64,000 nt of DNA from the NCBI RefSeq assembly GCF_000220395.1, contig NW_004086429.1, positions 52,946-116,945 on the forward strand, written 5' to 3'. The notes under the pieces were generated by a model. It ran no database searches, was not told the origin of the DNA, and saw only the letters and a list, made by a program, of their open reading frames with translations. Source of the stretch: Ichthyophthirius multifiliis (Eukaryota; Ciliophora; Oligohymenophorea; Hymenostomatida). Below are positions 10,790-22,768 of the stretch, in pieces (position 1 is the first letter of the stretch; each line of letters starts with the position of its first letter). A program made the position numbers and the translations under genes.

Positions 10790-13700
10790 ATGTCAGAAAA
10801 TAGTTTAATTGTTTAATATTACTAAAGAGTTAATTAATTTAAAAAATACAAAATTTAAATAATTTATTTAATAAAAAAAAACAAAGATTGGCATAAAAAA
10901 TATCAAAAACAATAAATATTTAAGCCATTATTATTCTTTTGATAAGCAAGCAAACTAATTAATCAATAAAAAAGTATCTCTTTCTGGTACTCACCCTTTT
11001 TTAAAATCTAATACTTCAATCCAAGACACTGATTCATCAGAAGAATTTATGATAATTTAACCTTAAAATAAAGTAAAATAAAATATATATTAAAATAACT
11101 ATTAAAAAAGGATTATACAGGACCTTTAATATCTGGTTCTTAAATATTAATAAGAAACACGTACTATTTTACAATAAAAAGTAAAATATAAATTATATAT
11201 ATAAATAAAGATAGGGATATTACTTAATATGTTTACAAAATGGCGAAGTAAAAATGGAAAAACCTGAATTCGATGAGAATTTCTAAGATGGTATAACTTT
11301 CAAGTCTGCAAAATGGTCAATATATAACCCAGATTCTTTAAATTCAAAAACTTAATTAAATATTCACGACGAAATAGTTTTAAAATCTCCATATGGAAAT
11401 TATTTAATATGCGAAACTACCCAATAACCCACTACAACTACTAATAATACTCAAATCCTCTAAACGACATTAAAAATAAGCGCTAATGGGCCCAGTATAT
11501 CCCCTGAATCAACTTGGAAATTCACCAAAAGCAATTATCCATATATCCCCTAATGGTGTGAACCTTACTTATTTTCCCAATAATTTATATAAAATTAATA
11601 AATTTAAGAAAAGAAAAAAACTATAGAAGTAAAAAATTTAGGTTCTATGACTCCTTAATTACAAGAAGTTTATTTAATTGAAGATTTATTATTTGTAATG
11701 ACTGGAATTGAAGGAAATTATATCAAAAAAAAATATGATTAATTATAAAAACCTCCCTATATTTATTGTATAGAACCTTATTTAGAATAAACTAGTTGTG
11801 AGCCTTCATTTAAATAATTAGTTAATAAAATATTAGAAATATGTATTTAATATGATTAAATTATGTATTTTTCAGAAACTCATAGTTCTTTTGAATATGG
11901 TACAGTTTGTTAAGCTTTTTGTGCATGTATTAATATTCTTTTAAGAGAATATGTACTAATGGTGAATTAATTAGATGGAGAATTTCAAAAAGGACAATTA
12001 AGTTTATAAAAGTTATGGTTTTATATACAACCGTCAATGAAAATAATGGAAGGAATATTTAAAATGTGTCAAATATGTGAAAATGCAAAAGGAGGGGAAC
12101 TCTTATCTAAACTTTTTGGTTTATTAAAAAGTTAAAGTGATAAATAAATAGTAGATATTTATTATTTTGTTCTTTAGAAAAGTTTTGGACCTTTTGCAGA
12201 AATTTTATCTTATTGGATATATTCAGGAAAGATTAAAGATCAATATTAAGAATTTTTCATTTAGGAAAATTTCTAAGTTTAAAAAAATATGATTTCAAAA
12301 AATTATAAAGATAATTATTGGGAAAAAAAATTTGTACTTCTAGAGAAATATTAGCCTATTTTTTTATAAGATTAAATATAATTTATTTATAAAACAGGTT
12401 TTTAAATATAAATATATTTAAAAATATTTAATGATATATATAATTTAATAGTAAAATAAATAAATATATAAAATATATTCTAATATTACTAAAATTAATG
12501 ATTATTTAATAAAAAATAATTAAATATATAATTATATATAATATATAACAATATAAATAAATATATTATAAATTATATTTTTATATATTTATATATATAT
12601 ATATAATTTTTAATTAATTTAAAATTGTATTTTTCATAAAATTTTATATTTATTATATTATAGGTAAATATTTAAATGTATTAAGTGAATATTAGGGTAA
12701 AATAATCAATAATTAAAATGAAATGGATTTATTATTAAATTACGAATAATATATATAAATATCAGATTTTTCTTCACCAATAATGAAAGCTTATAAATAT
12801 GCAAATCAATAAATAATGAAGTAAAAAAATATTTTCTTATCTTTATTATATAAATTTAGTTTAATAATAGTTGAATAAGATTTTCCTAAAAGACTCTAAT
12901 CTTTAAAAAACTATTTCTTTTTAGAAAAAGGCGACTTTTTTGTTCATTTAATAGATAGTTGTGAAGAAGAACTTTAAAAACCTGCCTAACTTTTATCTAA
13001 AGAAAAACTGGAAAGTTTACTTGAAATGTCTATAAGGACATCAAGCTTATCTTCTGATATATTTTTAGAGGATCTTACTTATGATATAAGTTAATATACA
13101 TTAAGTGAATAATTATTTGCTTATTAGAATATATAGAAAACTTATTCTGATACTAATTCATCTTTATAATAATAATAATAGGAAAAATTTAAAATGTATA
13201 TACCAGCTAGAGATTCGAAAGGTATTGAATTATTTAGTTTAGATTATAATGTAAAATGGCCTTTAAATTTAATTTTAAACAGAAAAACTTTGACTAAATA
13301 TTAATTATTATTCAGACATTTATTTTAGTTTAAAATTGTTGAAAGAAATTTGTGTAAAACATGGATTTTTATATAATCTGCTAAAGAACTTAATTTAATT
13401 AATTTTTTTAAAAAAAGCTATTATTTATTATCCAGAATGCTCCATTTTGTAAAAAATTTCGTTTATTATATATGTTTTGAGGTTATAGAATAGAAATGGA
13501 CAAAATTTATTAATAATATAAAAAATGTTTCAGAATTTGATGATATTTTAATACTACATGAGACTTTTTTAGATTAATGTTTAAAAGAAAGTGTACTTTT
13601 AGACCAAAATATAGTAAAAACTTTGTAGAAAATAAATTAAACATGTAGTCTATTTTCACTTTCAATTTAAAAATATATAGATAATCTCAAAATTGATTAA

Positions 13701-13955
13701 AAATAAAATAATAATTTTAATAATTTTATGATTGATGAAAAACTCAATTATATTTAAACTAGGAAATAAATTATTAATGTAATTATTAATTTATTTTTAT
13801 AAAAAATTAATATTTTTATAATTATATATAATATATAAAGTAAAACAGAAAAAATATTACAAAAATTATGAATGAAAAAGAATTTAATGAAAGTGTTGGA
13901 AAATATGAGATAAATTTTGACTCTTAATTAAAAGAATTTATTAATTAAATTAATA

Positions 13956-14000
<45 letters not shown>

Positions 14001-14183
14001 TATAAATATATATATTTGTATGTTTTATTAACATATTTTTATTAAAAAAAAAGGATTTCTAAATATGATACTTATTTAATAAACCTTATTTAAAGACTAG
14101 GTTTTGATGGATATTATAATTAAAATTAAGTTAATACTAAATAAAATAATAACATATGTTATTCATTTAAAACTATTTATTGA
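10790..14183 (+). CDS. Gamma-tubulin complex component 2 (Spc97/GCP2)
   Basis: GCP2 pairs with GCP3 and gamma-tubulin in the complex that nucleates microtubules, in ciliates at basal bodies. Clear GCP2 landmarks occur in order: VYLIEDLLFVMTGIEGNYI, SSFEYGTVCQAF, LSLQKLWFYIQPSMKIMEGI, YKDNYWEKKFVLL, TGKYLNVL, GDFFVHLIDSCEEELQKP, FSLDYNVKWPLNLILNRKTL, LFRHLFQFKIVERNLCKTW, MLHFVKNFVYYICFEVIEQ and the terminal RLGFDGYYNQ. Introns that keep the frame exactly: 11073-11110, 11161-11210, 12398-12663 (266 bases, the longest), 13779-13840 and 13960-14053, plus a first intron ending at 10886 whose donor is ambiguous. Total about 935 residues, close to human GCP2. An N-terminal segment before the first GRIP motif (GPLISGSQILIRN, YYLICLQNGEV, SAKWSIYNP) is beta-rich and not typical of human GCP2. 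Confidence 0.95.
13960..14053 (+). repeat. (TA)n microsatellite within GCP2 intron
   Basis: The last GCP2 intron begins with about 17 TA dinucleotides and a short interrupted TA tail. It is not coding; removing it joins NNM to ISKYDTYL in frame. Confidence 0.75.
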
Positions 14184-16516
14184 ATAATTTAAATATATTT
14201 TTAATATAAAATTTTGTTGAATATATTTATTATATATTAATAAACTTTGAAAATTATATATTAAAAAAGTATTATTTAAATATTTTAATTTATTTTAAAG
14301 TAATTAAAAAAACTTTATTTAGTCTATAATTATTATTTTTCTTTTTTTATTTTTCATGAAAAATAATATAAAAAGATTAAAATCATACTAAATTAAATAT
14401 AATCTTAAACATATAAATATACACAATAAAAACTTCATAATAAGAAAAATTTTATATATTTTAAGACACAAAATATTATATTTTGTACTATTAAAAATAA
14501 AGAGGAAATATTTAATTTCCGGTTTATACTTCAAAAGTGAATATAAAAGATAAAAAATAATGTGCAAAATTTTAAGAGGCTTAATAATATACTTTTTTGA
14601 TTTTTTTAATTTTCGATTCTTATATAAGCATTATAGATAAATATTATTTATTTTGTTAATAAAATCTTATTTATTAAAAAAATATTAAAAATAAAACAAA
14701 ATATGTAAATATTATATAATTCCTTAATTTATATAAAAATTTATTTTTTAATTTATATTTAAATAGATACTAAAATTAATTATAATTGATGATGATATAT
14801 TTATTATTATATAAATCTTTATTGATTAATTAAATTAAAAATATTAATAAAAATATATGTTTTTTTTTTAAATATTATAAGATATATAAATAAAAATACA
14901 TATTATAAAAAAAAAAATATATATTAAAGAAAAAATATTTATATATATATATTTAAATATATATTTATATATATATAATATTTAATATTAAATTTTGAAA
15001 AAAATCACATTTATAAATTTATTTTTCTTATTATTCATTACATAAAATTAAGATATATACTATTTTTTAAATCAATTTGCTTACTATAAATAGCTTTAGA
15101 TATTGTATTTATTAATATGTTTCTATTTGTATTTAATATTTTATATATAATTAGCATCTTATATTTTCCTATATTCATATATTTTATGCCTAAATATGTA
15201 AATCTATAAATCAAAAATTAATTTAAATGCAAAATATATGTGAATTAAATAAAAAAAAAATTATAGCGATTTTAGAATATTTGCATGTTCAAAAATCACA
15301 TATTTTTAAAAACTATTATGTTAAAAAGAAAATAGAATAAGTTAATAAATTTTATAATTCAATATATATAAATATTTACTCTTGAATTTTAATTAATTAC
15401 ATGTCTAATGATATAGTATCAAAAAAAAAAAAAGCATTTATAATACAATTTAAAATTATGTAAATATTTACAAAAAATAAAAAAAATGCCTTAAAATAAA
15501 TTTAAAAAGATTATATTAATATTATGTTTTAATTCAAATATATAAATTAAAAAGAAAAAAAATTATTAACATTATATAAAATTCTCAATTATGAAATAAA
15601 AAGGAAAAACAAAAAAAAATTATTATAGTTTAAAAATTAAATTGAGATTAAATAAAATATAAATAAAAAAAATTAACTAATTAAAAAATATAAATATAAA
15701 ATTTAATTGAAAAAATAAAAAAAGAAATCATAAATTATATATTATTATATTATATATATAAATATATTATATATTTAATTTAATATTATTTTAATTATTT
15801 TTTATCATTTATATATTTTAATAAAATAAATATATATATATGTACCAAAATATTTTTTTTAATATATCAAAATTTTATATTTTTAAATATTATTAAAAAT
15901 AATTTTTTATAAACTATTGATAAATATATGTATTTTTATAATATTTTATTTATATATAAATTTTAAATATTAAAATATTTAATTCATTAATTTATTTTTT
16001 ATTAAATATTAATTTAGATTTTATATTTATATAAACTATATATTAAAAATTATTTTTATAAAAATATTTTTTAAAATATATATTAAAAAAAATATATTAA
16101 ATTTATTATTTTATAATTTATTTTAATAAATATATTGATATTTTTTTTTTTTATAATTATTAATAAAAATTATAATAATTATATCTTAATAAAAATATAG
16201 ATTATATTCAAATAATTTTATTTTATTACATTTATTTATTTTTAATATATATTTTTTATTTTTTATTTGAAAATCTTTTATTTATAATTTTATTAAATTC
16301 ATGAATTATTTAAGATTTTAAATATCTATTAAACTAAAAATAATTTAATAAAATATATATGTAAATAGCAAAATGTAAAAAATAAATATATATATGTATA
16401 TATGTATATATATATATATATATATTTTTTTATATATATTTATTTATGTTTATATTTTTTTAATTATATTTAATTTAATAAATAACAAATTTATAAATTT
16501 CAAATATCATTTTATT
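14184..16516. other. Long AT-rich intergenic region
   Basis: No protein or RNA gene recognised over 2.3 kb. A slightly more complex patch at about 14500-14640 was inspected for snRNA-like structure without a convincing match. TA tracts occur near 16388-16430. Confidence 0.45.
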
Positions 16517-17377
16517 TCAATATGGATCATTTCTTTCATAAATACTTTTTCCTTAATTTTTTGAAGAACAACATAAAAAGAAGCTTAGAATAGTATTCAA
16601 TAGTAAATATGCTCCAACTCCTATAGATACTGCATATACAGGTGTTCCATATTTATCAATTATAATTTCTATTTATTCTTTACAGCCGTATTTTGGTTCT
16701 TTATTTCCAACTTTACTAAAATAGTATACTTTTTATTTATTACATATTCCACTGCAACTTAAATTTGTTTCCATAATTTACAACCATTTAGCTTATTTAT
16801 CATATTCTTTATCAAAACCCTAACAATTTTATATATTTTAAGGTAATTTTTAATCCGAAGTACTATATCCAGCTGAAATAAAGTTCGCTTAAGCCCAATG
16901 TTAGCTACTAGAAGGTATATAACATATGCAAGCGTTCGTACATAATATATTAGAAGCATAAGAGTAAGCTTCTTCTGCTTTTTTAATAAAACTCTCAATT
17001 TTATTATTATCACTTTAACAATCATAATTTTAAATATTTTAATAAAATTTTAATTTCAAAGCCAAAGTGCCAAAACCGACACCTAAAAATATTAATGAAA
17101 CAATAATATAAGAAAGAGTAAACATAAAAGAACAGCATTTAGTTTTTTTAGTAGCTGAAAATATACCAAAAATTCCATTGAATAATAATAATATACCAAT
17201 TGGTACTAATAAAGCACCAAATATTATTGAATCATTTAAATCAGAGTTTTAAAATAATTTAATAGTCAAAACTAAAAGATAAATTCCAAATATTAATATT
17301 GATATTGCAATTAATAAATTTATTATTGATGTTGCTTATAAATATTTTTATACACAAGAATAATTATTCTTTTACAT
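16517..17377 (-). CDS. Tetraspanin-like four-transmembrane protein
   Basis: Single-exon gene encoding 286 residues, uninterrupted from ATG (17377) to TGA (16517). Four hydrophobic helices are visible at about residues 16-40, 51-74, 84-107 and 245-270. A short loop lies between the first two and a long loop of about 135 residues, rich in cysteines (for example LCTNACIC and NLSCSGIC), lies between the third and fourth. Cysteines flank the membrane segments (KCCSF, LCCSS), which would suit palmitoylation. This is the tetraspanin plan, although the strict CCG motif of animal tetraspanins was not seen. Predicted at the plasma membrane or endomembranes; partner and function unknown. The antisense and shifted-frame ORF at 16759-17025 is a shadow of this gene. 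Confidence 0.8.
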
Positions 17378-17447
17378 TTTTTTTTTATTTTTTTTTTTAA
17401 ATAAAAATATTATATATTATAAAATAAAAAAAGAAAACAATATATAT

Positions 17448-17485
<38 letters not shown>

Positions 17486-20019
17486 AAAATTTACTTATCT
17501 ATTTCTAATTTATCTATGAAAATTATATTATTTTATTCAATTTTTTTAAATTAATATTTAGAAATATCATACATTAAATTATACATAATATATTTAATAC
17601 ATTTTTTCAATTTAATATATATTTATAAATTTTAATTCTATTATATTTACTATCACAAACATTTTATCTATAAAAAAATTATAAAGATTTATATTAAAAT
17701 AAATAAAAATAATCACATTTATATTATATATTTTTTTTTAAATTAATTTTTTTATATATGTTCATATAAATTATTATTAAATATTTTTTTTAATATTATT
17801 ATTTTTTACTATTATATTTTTTTTTATTTTAATTATTTATAATTTATACATTATATTGTAGATATAATAATTTATTTTATATTTGTTTATATGATTTATT
17901 TTAATAGATATTTATTTGATTTTCTATTATTATAATATATAAACATTTATTAAAATTAAATAATTTTAAATTTTCATAGAAACAATAATATTTTTATTAA
18001 TGAATACATCTCAATTAATATATATAAATTTTGAATTTTTTAAATTAATTTTTATAATAACTTTACATTTATTTTATAAATTTACATTTATTTTATAAAT
18101 TAACAATATAAATATCTTAATATATAAAATGGATAAAAAATAATTTGTTTAATAAAAATATAGATTATGTAATAGATTAAATATAAATACCTTATTTAAC
18201 AATATAAATAATAATAAACATAATTAATATATAACATTGAATAATATAATATATTTTATTTAATATTATATTGATTATTTACATTGATTATATATATAAA
18301 ATACTAAGAAAAAAAATATTTATTATAATCATTTTAAATATAATATATACAAAAAAATGTACAATCTATTAATAATAATAGATATTCTATTAAAAAAATT
18401 TTCATTTTTATTGCCTATTTTTAATTTTTATTTTTATTTTTTTGTTAATATATATTATTTATAATATAATATATTGTTAATTATTCTAAAAAATACATAA
18501 AATAATGATATACAAATTTAAAATTTTTACAAAAACTTTTTCATAATAATTACTATTAATAAAATTTTATTTAATTATAAATTATTTTCTTCATTTATTA
18601 TTACTAATTTAAAAAACTATTAAAACTTTAAATATGGATTTTAGTTTTAATTTATTTTATATTTTTTTTTTAATTCTAATGTTACATAAGCAATTTTTAT
18701 TTCAAATATTTGATTAAATATAATTAAGACTTAAAATATCATATATTTATTATTTCTTATATTATTAATATTTTAATTTTATATATAATTGAATTTATTT
18801 AGGATTATTATTTTTTTTATATGCATTTTTATGAATTCATTTATATCTATTTAGGTGAAAAAAAGATTTACAAACAATTAAACTATATTAACAATTTAAA
18901 TTAAGAAATAGGTATTTAATAATAATTATAAATTTATTCAATATAAATTATTACTACTTATTAAATGATTAAATTGGCTATAAGTCATTTATATATATAT
19001 ATAATATTTTAAGTGTTTTTTTACTATCATAAATTATAAAAATTATTAAAATGAAAAAATGTTGTCTAAAAAAGTTTGTTTTTAAATATTTGTGACTAAA
19101 AATAATAATCCAAAAAAATAATTTTAAGAATCAATTATCAAAAAAAGTATAGATCTAATAAAAAATGGAAAATATAATAGAAGATGTCATGAAAAAAAAT
19201 TTTAATTAAAATTAAATATATAATAATTATATATATAATAAAATAATATAAATATATTTTTTAAATCCGATCTTAAAAATAAATGCAAATTAGCTAAAAT
19301 ATAAATATTATTTTTAGAATAAACTATTATTTTTAAGATTTTTTTCTCATATAATTTAAATAATGATAATAGAAAATTAATATTCATAAATCTATATGGT
19401 AAATTTCAATAATAAAAGTTTGATTAATAAAAAAAATCTAAATATTATTTATTATAATATTTTTTATATTTTCACTTTTATTATTTAAAAAATATTCAAT
19501 AAAATTAATTTAAACAAAAAAAATTAAAAATAATAATAAAATAAAATAAGAAGAGATAAAAAATAAAAAAAAGAATTATAAAAATACAACAATATAAAAA
19601 TAGTATATACATTTTTATATATAATTAAAAAAATACAAATTAACAAAAAATTTAAGAAAAACTTAATGAAATTTTTAGATAAATAAATATAATTTAAAAT
19701 AAATAAAAAAAATATATATATTTGTTTATAAAATAAATAATAAATATATAACGAATACAAATAATTATAAAATATAAAATTATTAATAAAATAAAATAAT
19801 AATATATTTATATTAATAATTAATAAAATATAATTTAATTTCCTTAATATTAAATATTTAGATTAAGTTTCAATTACAATCTAAATAATTTAAAATATAA
19901 AATTATTGTTGTAAAAACAATTAATTTAATAATTTTTTTATAATAAAATATTTAATAAAATAATAGTATTTATATATAATTATATATACATATATATTTA
20001 ATTTTAATCAAATAGGTAA
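17378..20019. other. Long AT-rich intergenic region
   Basis: No gene recognised over 2.6 kb, although open stretches exist on both strands by chance because TGA is rare in such AT-rich sequence. A (TA)n run lies at about 17452-17480. Short standard-code ORFs around 19202-19760 have Tyr/Phe/Ile-only composition and were not accepted. Confidence 0.45.
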
Positions 20020-20858
20020 TCATGTTAACCAAACATTTGCATTGGATACATATTAATGCTATCCAGCTTTTTACCAATAGCCATCCCAATGTTTAGTGAA
20101 TCCACAATCAACAATAATTCTTCCGTGCCATTCATTTGCTTCTGAATACACAACAAGTGGTTAATTATTAGAATTATAAGCATAAACTTTGAAATCATTA
20201 TGAATTTTTTATGGATGACAAATAGTAACTCCTTCATATAAATTATTAACTCCATATGAAATAGGATGATTTTTATCAAAAGTACCTTATACTAAGTTTT
20301 CGCTTCCTGTAAGAATTTTATCCCCGTAATAATCTCCTTATAAATACATTCCATTAAAAAAATGTTTAAGAATTATATTAGATCTATAATGTAGAGGATC
20401 ATTATCAGACCATAAAAATAAACTTTTTTTATTATCAAAAAATTTTTTACTTCTAAAATCAGTTTTTCTTAATTCTTTTAATCTATAGGATTAACATCAA
20501 TTATCCATGCGATATCATAATCGTTTAATTTTGTTATAAATTCTTCGTCTTTTTTTACTAAATCATATCTAAAGCCTCTTCTTTTTAACTCCTGGAGTGC
20601 ATTTTTATCAAATCCCCAAAAACTTTCGCTGAAAAAACCTATGAGTACTTTGAATTCACCAAAGGCTCCTTCTTTTCCTAAAAATTTTTCCTTGAAGTTA
20701 TAATATTAGTCCATTTCTTGTTCTTACTCCCTTAATTATTCAAAATTAATGTAGTCTTCTAATTTCTTTTTATTATTTAAGGAATTTTAACAACTCGGAT
20801 TTTTTGAGTTTCTTTTATTTTAAAAGTTATTATTTTATTAGTTGTAGTTATTTTTCAT
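20020..20858 (-). CDS. Conserved protein of unknown family, possibly GATase-like
   Basis: Family not recognised. From ATG at 20858 a polar Asn/Gln/Lys-rich segment leads into a well-formed domain: EFKVLIGFFSESFWGFD, ALQELKRRGFRYDLV, KLNDYDIAWIIDVN, KSLFLWSDNDPLHYRSN, GDYYGDKILTGSE, GVTICHP, VYSEANEWHGRIIVDCGFTK and HWDGYW at the end. The alternating strand-helix pattern with a WSDNDP turn and a glycine-rich DCGFTKHWDGYW tail recalls class I glutamine-amidotransferase-like or ThuA-like folds, but no catalytic Cys could be placed. The reading frame breaks by one base near 20481 (a missing T would restore it). The same frame stays open upstream to about 21215, with LSKKIVDLSKPNQIKR among the residues, so the true start could be farther upstream; another ATG, in a different frame, lies at 21207. 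Confidence 0.6.
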
Positions 20859-21207
20859 TGACTAAGATGTTTTTTGTCTTTATATTGATTACTTTTTTTA
20901 TTTGGACTTATTTTTAAAGGTAGTAGTCTTTATTATATTTAGTATTTGTTTTATCCTTTTAATTTAATTTGGTTTAGATAAATCCACTATTTTTTTAGAT
21001 AATCTACCACCTATTTTTTTTTATTATATATTATTTTTTAGAATAAAATTATTTATTTTTATAACTTCTTGTAATATATCCTTTTTTTTATAATTATTTT
21101 TATTTATGTTGCTTTAAGTATTCTTTTGATTATTGTATTGTCTCTTTTATAGAGTTAGTCCTTTAAATTTTTTTCTTTTACATTATAGATTTAATTCTTT
21201 TAACCAT
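20859..21207 (-). CDS. Possible N-terminal extension of the unassigned gene
   Basis: The stretch is open in two minus-strand frames. One starts with ATG at 21207 (MVKRIKSIM) and ends at a TGA near 20740. The other lacks an ATG but runs straight into the downstream domain and contains EVIKINNFIL and GGRLSKKIVDLSKPNQIKR. The second is the better candidate for a real extension; a short upstream exon would be needed to supply the start codon. Both are Lys/Gln/Asn-rich. Confidence 0.35.
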
Positions 21208-21818
21208 TTTATATATTTTTTTTTTTTATATTTATTTATTTTAAATTTATAACTAATTATAAGCTAAAAATTTATTTTTAATAAAAAAATATATCAAAAT
21301 CTTATAAAATACTAATCAAATAAAAAAGCCGCTAAAAATAATATATAAAAAATTCAAAAAATTACAATTAATTATTAAACAATTTTATCAGTAAAATTTT
21401 TTATTATTTTCTCATTAATATATTAATAAAAAAAACATGTTATTCATTTTAAAGATTAAAATTTTAAACAAAAAATTATTTAAAAGAATAAAAGTTTTTA
21501 AATAAAACATGAGAATAAATAAATTTTAGATATTTTAAATAAAAGGTTTAAAGATTATTTAAATGTTTATTTAACAATTTATAATGCTAATTAATATATA
21601 TATATATAAAATAATTATTTATATAAATTAAATATAATTTAATTAAAAAATTATTAAATAAATAATAAAAATTTGTAAAATTTTTTAAAAAAAAACACAA
21701 CATAATAAGAAATATTTAATAATAATAAATTTAATATTTATTATATATATATTCTATTTCTTTATAACATAAGAACTCCAATATAAAGCTATAATAAAAA
21801 TTCTTTTCTAAATTAAAA

Positions 21819-22613
21819 ATGATGAAAAAGAAGTACGATTTAAAGTCTAAAAAAAAGCTTTTTCAACCTCATTAGAAATATAAGCGAGCATACAATAGAT
21901 TTACAAGAATTTTGCCAAATCTAAAAAGAAAAGCTTTAAAATTTTCCTAAAATAAAATAAAGAGAAAAGTATGAACGCCCAATACAAACATGCAAAGTAT
22001 TCAAAAAAGCAAATTTAAAATTAATAATTAAAAAGAAAATAAATCATTACATATAAAATCTATGAGTAAATCAATAAAATCAATAAAAAAAAATTCTTAA
22101 GGAAATATTAATAATAGAAAAAGTTAAAAATTCTAGAACTATTCTTTTTCAAAAATAAATAATTATTTTTTTCTAAATAATGTTTTTTGTAAGAATAATA
22201 AAATAAATAAGCCTGAGTATAAATCAGAAGAATATAAAAGTTTTTTATAGAATTCTAAAGCAAAAATTAAAAAATATAAATTACTAGATTAACAAGAGGG
22301 TAAGAAAGAGCAGATAAAATAATATTATATATATATATATATCTTAAAACTAAAATAAGTTTATTTATAAAATTTTTTTCTGTTTTTTCATTTTTTTTTC
22401 TGTTTTTTTCATTTTTTTTTTCTGTTTTTTTCGTTTTTTTTTTAATAAAATAAAGCTTAATAAACTATGTTCAAAAAACAAGACCAAATAATTGAAAATC
22501 TTAATCAAATATAAATTCAAAAAAAATCCAAAGATATTTTCATAGCTTAATCAAAAAATTCTGAAGAGTTCAAAAACACATTTTCAAATAAAAGTATATA
22601 TCTAGCAAATTGA
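21819..22613 (+). CDS. Small Lys/Asn-rich protein with an internal TGA
   Basis: Not recognised. Two adjacent ATGs (21819, 21822) open a strongly basic 51-codon segment (KKYDLKSKKKLF, NRFTRILPNLKRKALKF) that meets TGA at 21972-21974. The same frame then continues with polar Ser/Asn/Lys-rich residues, through a frame-compatible intron (22300-22455) to EAQQTMFKKQDQIIENL and a TGA at 22611. Either the gene starts at the later ATG at 21990 and the first part is an upstream ORF, or the internal TGA is a sequencing error, or the gene is degenerate. The intron fits the frame of the second half exactly, which supports at least that half as real coding. Confidence 0.5.
22370..22443 (+). repeat. Intronic T-rich minisatellite
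   Basis: About three imperfect copies of a roughly 22-base unit (CTGTTTTTTCATTTTTTTTT with small length changes) lie inside the intron of the small basic gene. The T-rich tract precedes the acceptor TAAAATAAAG. Confidence 0.7.
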
Positions 22614-22718
22614 TCAATATTTAATTTTTTGTTTTTGTTTTTGTTTTTTTGGTTTTTTGTTTTTTGTTTTTTGTTTTTTTGTTTTTTTTTTTTTTTTAAT
22701 TGGTGGGGTGTTGTGGGG

Positions 22719-22768
<50 letters not shown>

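Noticed and set aside
14500-14640. Possible small RNA gene
   Set aside because: Somewhat more complex sequence, but no conserved motif or convincing hairpin set.
16759-17025. 88-residue standard-code ORF on the minus strand
   Set aside because: It lies in another frame of the tetraspanin-like gene, which is a longer, coherent four-helix protein in the ciliate code.
19202-19760. Two minus-strand ORFs
   Set aside because: Composition is almost entirely Ile/Tyr/Phe/Leu/Asn, as expected from random AT-rich sequence; no protein-like motif.
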